A stretch of 64,000 bases of DNA from Caenorhabditis remanei. Lineage: Eukaryota; Nematoda; Chromadorea; Rhabditida; Rhabditidae. The DNA lies in NCBI RefSeq assembly GCF_010183535.1, contig NC_071328.1, forward strand, positions 9,672,001-9,736,000, in the 5' to 3' direction. Made by a program: the position numbers and the translations under genes. Shown here piece after piece: positions 60,250-64,000 of the stretch. The number at the start of each line of letters is the position of its first letter. The first letter of the stretch is position 1. The notes under the pieces were generated by a model that made no database searches, had not been told where the DNA came from, and worked only from the letters and a program-made list of their open reading frames with translations.

Positions 60250-60585
60250 TCAGCGATGAACTGTGGATCTTGGTGGGATTGATCCAGAAATCTTCAACAT
60301 TTCTGTTGATTGACATTGACATAGCTCATTCGAATTCTCTAGTTTCTTGCATTTGTCTTGTATTTGAATTATAACTATATTCACAATCTGATATATTTTT
60401 GACCCAGTTTTTCGCAGTTCATAAGTTTGTTGTCGGTAATCGCTGATAGGTTGAGAAGTTGGGAAAAATACTAGGTTTTCTGCAGGTTCTCTGGTTTCAA
60501 GTAGCATCCAATCCATACATTCACTTCTCGAAAAGTTTTCAAAAAGATCCATTCGAAGTATTAACTCAATCGTAGACATCTCCAT
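60250..60585 (-). CDS. Possible ORF or 3' exon, 111 aa
   Basis: An open frame starting MEMSTIELILRMDLF with fairly normal composition (MDWMLLETREPAENL, YRQQTYELRKTGSK). It lies about 270 bp downstream of the broken acidic-family copy and on the same strand, and overlaps the edge of the repeat copy. It may be a later exon of that gene, a separate small gene or chance. No family recognised. Confidence 0.28.
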   Translation of the reverse strand: MEMSTIELILRMDLFENFSRSECMDWMLLETREPAENLVFFPTSQPISDYRQQTYELRKTGSKIYQIVNIVIIQIQDKCKKLENSNELCQCQSTEMLKISGSIPPRSTVHR

Positions 60586-60859
60586 CTCCAGTTTGTTCTT
60601 TCTGAGGGGTTTAGCCCAAACAGAAACAAAAGTTTCAGTAGTTCATTCAGTTCGACTTCTTGACATTAGCGAGGGGTTTGTTTTGTATTTCACAGTTTCA
60701 CAGAGTTGTTTCAATTTCCTTAGGAGGGTTTGCTTTCTTCTCGAAATTTCAACTTCAATTTTCTTATTTCACAATTTTCTTGACTTCACTGATTCTCCAA
60801 GACTCTAAATCTTTTCAAAACAGCATATCTTCCAAAATAGTATGCTTCCGTTTCGTACT

Positions 60860-61312
60860 TCATATTAAGGTATCGACGCTTCTGATGTTTTCATTTGATT
60901 CTTCTTCCATGATGATATTTGGTTGAAGACTTCTGGTCAGTCCGCTCAAGGTGTTGCTCATTTCCGCATTGTACTCCGGTACATTACAATTATTGTCAGA
61001 ATCTTCAAGTTGTATTTCTGATTCTTCCTGACAATTGGAAATTAGTTCGACATGAATAAACTCTCGATCAATTGTTCCGTAGTTGTCGTTATTATCAATA
61101 TATGGGGAGTATATTGATACGTTCTCTTCTTCGTTATTTAACAATTGATCGGAGTTTATTATGTCAGGTACGTCTTCTGTTGATCTTGTTATAGTTGACG
61201 TACCTACTCCTTAAATATCGATCAATTGATTATGATTATTATCTTGGAAGTAGTCATAATCTCTCAAACCGACAGGTCGGAGGAATCGGAGCGAGGACTG
61301 TTCGGCGCCCAT
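60860..61312 (-). pseudogene. Acidic family copy 2, with in-frame stop
   Basis: Starts MGAEQSSLRFLR, matching copy 3 (MGAEQSLLRFLR), and continues in the same frame for 151 codons, apart from TAA at codon 34 (61213-61211). Beyond the stop it resumes homology: VPDIINSDQ, YIDNNDNYGTIDREF, SNCQEESEIQLED, LSGLTRSLQPNIIMEE. A single nonsense change is the simplest reading, since copy 3 has coding sequence across the same place. A small intron spanning the stop cannot be excluded, but no good splice pair is seen. Confidence 0.6.
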
Positions 61313-61799
61313 AGAATGGAGAATGGGACACCGAAAATTACCCTTGTTCTGTTGTTCTGAAATTTGGGAAATTTATGATTTTAATTATAACTTCATGAAA
61401 TAAAGGAAGATATGAGAAGTTTAAAAAGAAAAAGCCTCGAAGGAGTTTTGTGATGAGGTAAGTTGTTTAATAAAATAAAATTAATCAATTTTTAAAGTGT
61501 AGATAGAATTCAAGAATCGGAAATTAATAGTTCCGGAAAAGCGAAAAATAAAAAGGGAATTCTATGACTCAACATACGAGAGGGAATAATGAAAAATATT
61601 AAAAGGAGCAATCTTTTTATTGAAATGGGCTTGTTATCACTGATAGAATACTGCTGCTCCGTGTACTTGTCAATGTTAGAATTGATAATATTGAAAGCCT
61701 CAAGAAGAAATTGTAATCAATATTACATGTTTGTCACACAATTTTCGGAGGAGGGAATATCAAAATCGATATTGTGTTAACTAGTTGTTTATTATTTTT

Positions 61800-62009
61800 A
61801 ACAATAACATAACTATACAAAGAGATCATATATTCGTTATTTCAAGGTACTGTATTAGCCAGTTAACAGTTGTCTATTTATATTCAGACAATTGGAAACT
61901 GTTGATCTTCTTCACCACGTAGAGGTTCAGTACCATCGAAGAAGTTGGAACGTACAGTACCGGAATACTGTACGTTCACTGTTTTTGGGTTTTCTCGATT
62001 TTCTTGATT
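61800..62009 (-). repeat. Duplicated ~210-bp segment, copy 2
   Basis: Matches copy 1 through the same boundaries (ACAATAACATAACTATACAA to TTTTCTTGATTT). The minus-strand frame reads RSNFFDGTEPLRGEED then QQFPIV and stop. Confidence 0.8.
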
Positions 62010-62126
62010 TAAAAAAAAATTTTGTTGCTTTTTCGGTTCAGCGGTGGAATTGCAGGAACCTTCCTTCCAAATAGATCGAAGAGTGGGAGGGAGAGTGAAA
62101 AGATCCGTCAATCCACATTGATTCAC
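61884..62126 (-). CDS. Possible terminal exon of the acidic gene family
   Basis: An 80-codon open frame (MNQCGLTDLFTLPP..., STAEPKKQQNFF) whose end, FFDGTEPLRGEEDQQFPIV, is conserved in the minus-strand frame of all three repeat copies. It lies 3' of family copy 3. It may be the last exon of that gene; I could not find a certain splice junction. The stretch before RSNFF differs in frame between copies, so only the last ~20 codons are good candidates. Confidence 0.35.
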   Translation of the reverse strand: MNQCGLTDLFTLPPTLRSIWKEGSCNSTAEPKKQQNFFLNQENRENPKTVNVQYSGTVRSNFFDGTEPLRGEEDQQFPIV

Positions 62127-62262
62127 TCGTTTTCCAGTAATTCATATTCGAAATTTCATTTAGGACCATCAAATTTCGGCAAATTCTACAGGTCATTTCG
62201 ATTGAAAATATGATTGTACTTGAATAGAACAGTTGGAAAGTAGAAAGTCCATTTGTTCTCGT

Positions 62263-62463
62263 TCACAGATTTGTATATCTGTAAGTATTCATCCATGATG
62301 TATCGAATGGTTCATCTTCTGGTTTTAGTCGGTATCCGTTCGCTTCCAGAGTATCCTCTAACGTCGGTGAGCACTTCCTTTGATACCGGAGCATCTTCCT
62401 GTTTAGGTGTGTTTTCCGGTTCCTTGTGATTCTCCTAGGCTCGCAATGTTCTACTTTCATCAT
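62263..62463 (-). CDS. Possible exon, 66 aa, basic
   Basis: An open frame MMKVEHCEPRRITRNRKTH... ending FDTSWMNTYRYTNL. The frame is open upstream to an acceptor-like TTCTCACAG near 62487. A decayed duplicate of its first ~60 bp is at about 62590-62655. It is probably a later exon of, or a gene beside, acidic family copy 3. Confidence 0.3.
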   Translation of the reverse strand: MMKVEHCEPRRITRNRKTHLNRKMLRYQRKCSPTLEDTLEANGYRLKPEDEPFDTSWMNTYRYTNL

Positions 62464-62684
62464 TGACTTTTTCAGTCGGGATGGAAACTGTGAGAAGATC
62501 CGTTACCTGGAAAGTAGAATCTCCAGTGGATCACAGTTGCAATTGTTGCAATATTCCATACATGACGGCAAAGGTGGCTTCTTCCTGTGTGGGGATGGTT
62601 GTTTCTCCGGGTCTTTGAGAGTTCCCTAGGCTCTCAACATTCTACTTTTTCATCATTGTCTCCATGATATTCATTCTTCAGTTT

Positions 62685-63167
62685 TCAAAGAGTTGGGATG
62701 AAAACTTGACCTTCTTCCATGATGACATTTGGTTGAAGATTTCTGGTCAGTCCGCTTAAGGTGTTGCTTATTTCCGTATTGATATTGTACTCCGATACAT
62801 TACAATTATTGTCAATTGAAGAATCCTCCAGTTGTATTTCTGATTCTTCTTGACAATTGGAAACCAATTCGACATGAATAAACTCCCGATCAATTGTTCC
62901 GTCGTTGTCATTGTTATCAATATATGGGTAGTATATTGGAACATTGTTCAGATCTTGTCGGTTCCACAAAAGATCGGAGTTTATTCTGTCGGGTACGCCT
63001 TCAAATTCAGATGGTATTCTTGAAAACGTACCCCCTCTCTCTGCATCGACCCTTTGATTATGACTTCTCTCGTGAAGCTGATTGGAGCTTCCAGTGATGT
63101 TAATTCGATCATAATCATTAGGGACGATGCGTCGGAGGAATCGAAGCAGAGACTGTTCGGCGCCCAT
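62685..63167 (-). CDS. Small acidic protein, array family copy 3
   Basis: A 160-codon open frame starting MGAEQSLLRFLRRIVPNDYD. The N-terminal ~55 residues are basic to neutral with a possible amphipathic start; MG could allow N-myristoylation, though the AEQS context is only moderate. Then come YIDNNDNDGTIDREF, SNCQEESEIQLED, NNCNVSEYN and LSGLTRNLQPNVIMEE. TTATTTTCAG lies about 50 bp upstream of the ATG on the minus strand. The 3' end may be spliced: a donor-like GTCAAG follows IMEEG. Family not recognised; hydrophilic, no membrane segment. Confidence 0.5.
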   Translation of the reverse strand: MGAEQSLLRFLRRIVPNDYDRINITGSSNQLHERSHNQRVDAERGGTFSRIPSEFEGVPDRINSDLLWNRQDLNNVPIYYPYIDNNDNDGTIDREFIHVELVSNCQEESEIQLEDSSIDNNCNVSEYNINTEISNTLSGLTRNLQPNVIMEEGQVFIPTL

Positions 63168-63445
63168 TTTGATGGAGAACGGACCACCGAATAAATTACC
63201 CTTGTTCTGTTGATCTGAAAATAAGAAAAATTAAGGTTTTGAACAATTGCGCGTGCAGATGGAGAAAATTACGGAAGACCAATTTAAGAAATAAGAGTGT
63301 TTGAAAAAGGAAAGGAAAAGACATGGAAAGGAGATGAGAAGTTTCGGAACGGGGAACAAAAGTTTGAAAGTTTGGTGAAGCTGATTGGAGCTAAATATTT
63401 TTTTTAATGAAGAAAATGGGGATGAATTTAAAAGTTTAGAAGTAG

Positions 63446-63550
63446 GTACTGTATTAGCCAGTCTTTCATTGTCAAGATCTTACGATCTATCCAATAGAAA
63501 ACTGTTGATCTTCTTCACCGCGTAGAGGTTCAGTACCGTCGAAGAAGGTC
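63446..63550 (-). repeat. Partial third copy of the duplicated segment
   Basis: Diverged at its left half but nearly identical over CTTCTTCACCGCGTAGAGGTT. The minus-strand frame reads FFDGTEPLRGEED then QQFSIG and stop. The two differences from copy 2 within this core are synonymous (CGC/CGT for Arg, GAC/GAT for Asp). Confidence 0.7.
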
Positions 63551-63569
63551 CGGTGTGTATTTTTGTTTT

Positions 63570-63935
63570 TTAATACACGTCCTTCGTTTGTTTTAGCATA
63601 TTTTGTTCTAATTCAGTTTTAATATCACAGTATCCTTCTTCCGAAATAGTTGGAGGGAAGCTTTTAGGTGGATCGATTGAATCGTGGAAATCATTGCTGT
63701 TGTTGTCAGTATAGATCTCTTCCAATTGAATTTCAGTTTCTTCTTGACAATTCCAACTTGAATCACTCGCAGGGATGATGTCTTCATCAATACTTCCACT
63801 ATTGTCATTGTTCAAGTCGATTGCACTAGTAGGTCTATCTCCGTTTTCCTCTTTGAATTGATTGAACGAAGACTGCTCGAAGTCCGTGTCATTGATGTTG
63901 GTGAATGCACAGTTTCTTTCGAACAAATCACCCAT
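63570..63935 (-). CDS. Small acidic protein, array family copy 4
   Basis: A 121-codon open frame starting MGDLFERNCAFTNIND. It contains DLNNDNSGSIDEDII, SSWNCQEETEIQLEE and TDNNSNDFHD, so the family core is kept while the N-terminus differs from copies 2 and 3. ATTTACAG lies just upstream of the ATG. The repeat-copy tail follows about 20 bp after the stop in another frame, so a frameshift or splice may join them. Family not recognised. Confidence 0.5.
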   Translation of the reverse strand: MGDLFERNCAFTNINDTDFEQSSFNQFKEENGDRPTSAIDLNNDNSGSIDEDIIPASDSSWNCQEETEIQLEEIYTDNNSNDFHDSIDPPKSFPPTISEEGYCDIKTELEQNMLKQTKDVY

Positions 63936-64000
63936 GTTTGGATCTGTAAATAACTTGAGTTATGTATGGTTCGACCAAGAGAACGAACGAACATTGACAG

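Overview
The window is nuclear DNA of a Caenorhabditis nematode. The genome is AT-rich, introns are mostly 44-50 nt with a TTTTCAG acceptor, and several start codons sit just behind an acceptor-like site, as expected for spliced-leader trans-splicing. The gene families fit: lrk-1, a mop-25.3-like MO25, a cpg-2-like eggshell proteoglycan, C-type lectin, MATH-BTB, FBA_2-type F-box-associated protein, C6-domain protein, tandem chemoreceptors and a Fer-type SH2 kinase. All genes were assembled by hand from splice signals. For most of them the exon lengths sum to a multiple of three, which is a useful check.

Layout. 0-13 kb: the 3' end of one gene, a Lys/Glu-rich protein, a coiled-coil (BAR-like?) protein, two convergent genes ending in PPxY motifs, a secreted C6-domain protein and a C2H2 zinc-finger protein. 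13.8-16.1 kb: a MATH-BTB gene whose BTB exon is split by a 1,251-bp mariner element. 16.5-22 kb: a six-domain cpg-2-like gene and a tandem C-type lectin gene. 22.5-34.4 kb: lrk-1, the LRRK-type ROCO kinase, in 21 coding exons (2,391 codons), with two opposite-strand genes nested in introns (a 119-aa unknown and the MO25 gene). One of these introns appears to be GC-AG.

34.4-39.2 kb: gene-poor, with hairpins, a 390-bp palindromic element with an 8-bp target duplication, and a 40-bp perfect inverted repeat 2.4 kb apart. 39.2-46.8 kb: two tandem seven-transmembrane receptors with identical internal exon lengths, then an FBA_2-like gene. 47-56.4 kb: repeat territory. It holds an ACCGGT-rich terminal-inverted-repeat element, a 1.5-kb fold-back element, and a giant nested palindrome (51.6-56.4 kb). 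Three secondary insertions in that palindrome can be defined exactly, because the opposite arm preserves each empty site.

56.7-64 kb: at least four related copies of a small acidic protein gene that I do not recognise, sharing NNDNxGxID and NCQEExEIQLE motifs. One copy carries an in-frame stop. A Fer-like SH2 tyrosine kinase lies between the first and second copies, and a duplicated ~210-bp segment recurs 3' of the copies.

The strongest unusual signals are the acidic-protein array, the palindrome with its three datable insertions, and the gene-disrupting mariner. I saw no tRNA, rRNA or CRISPR.
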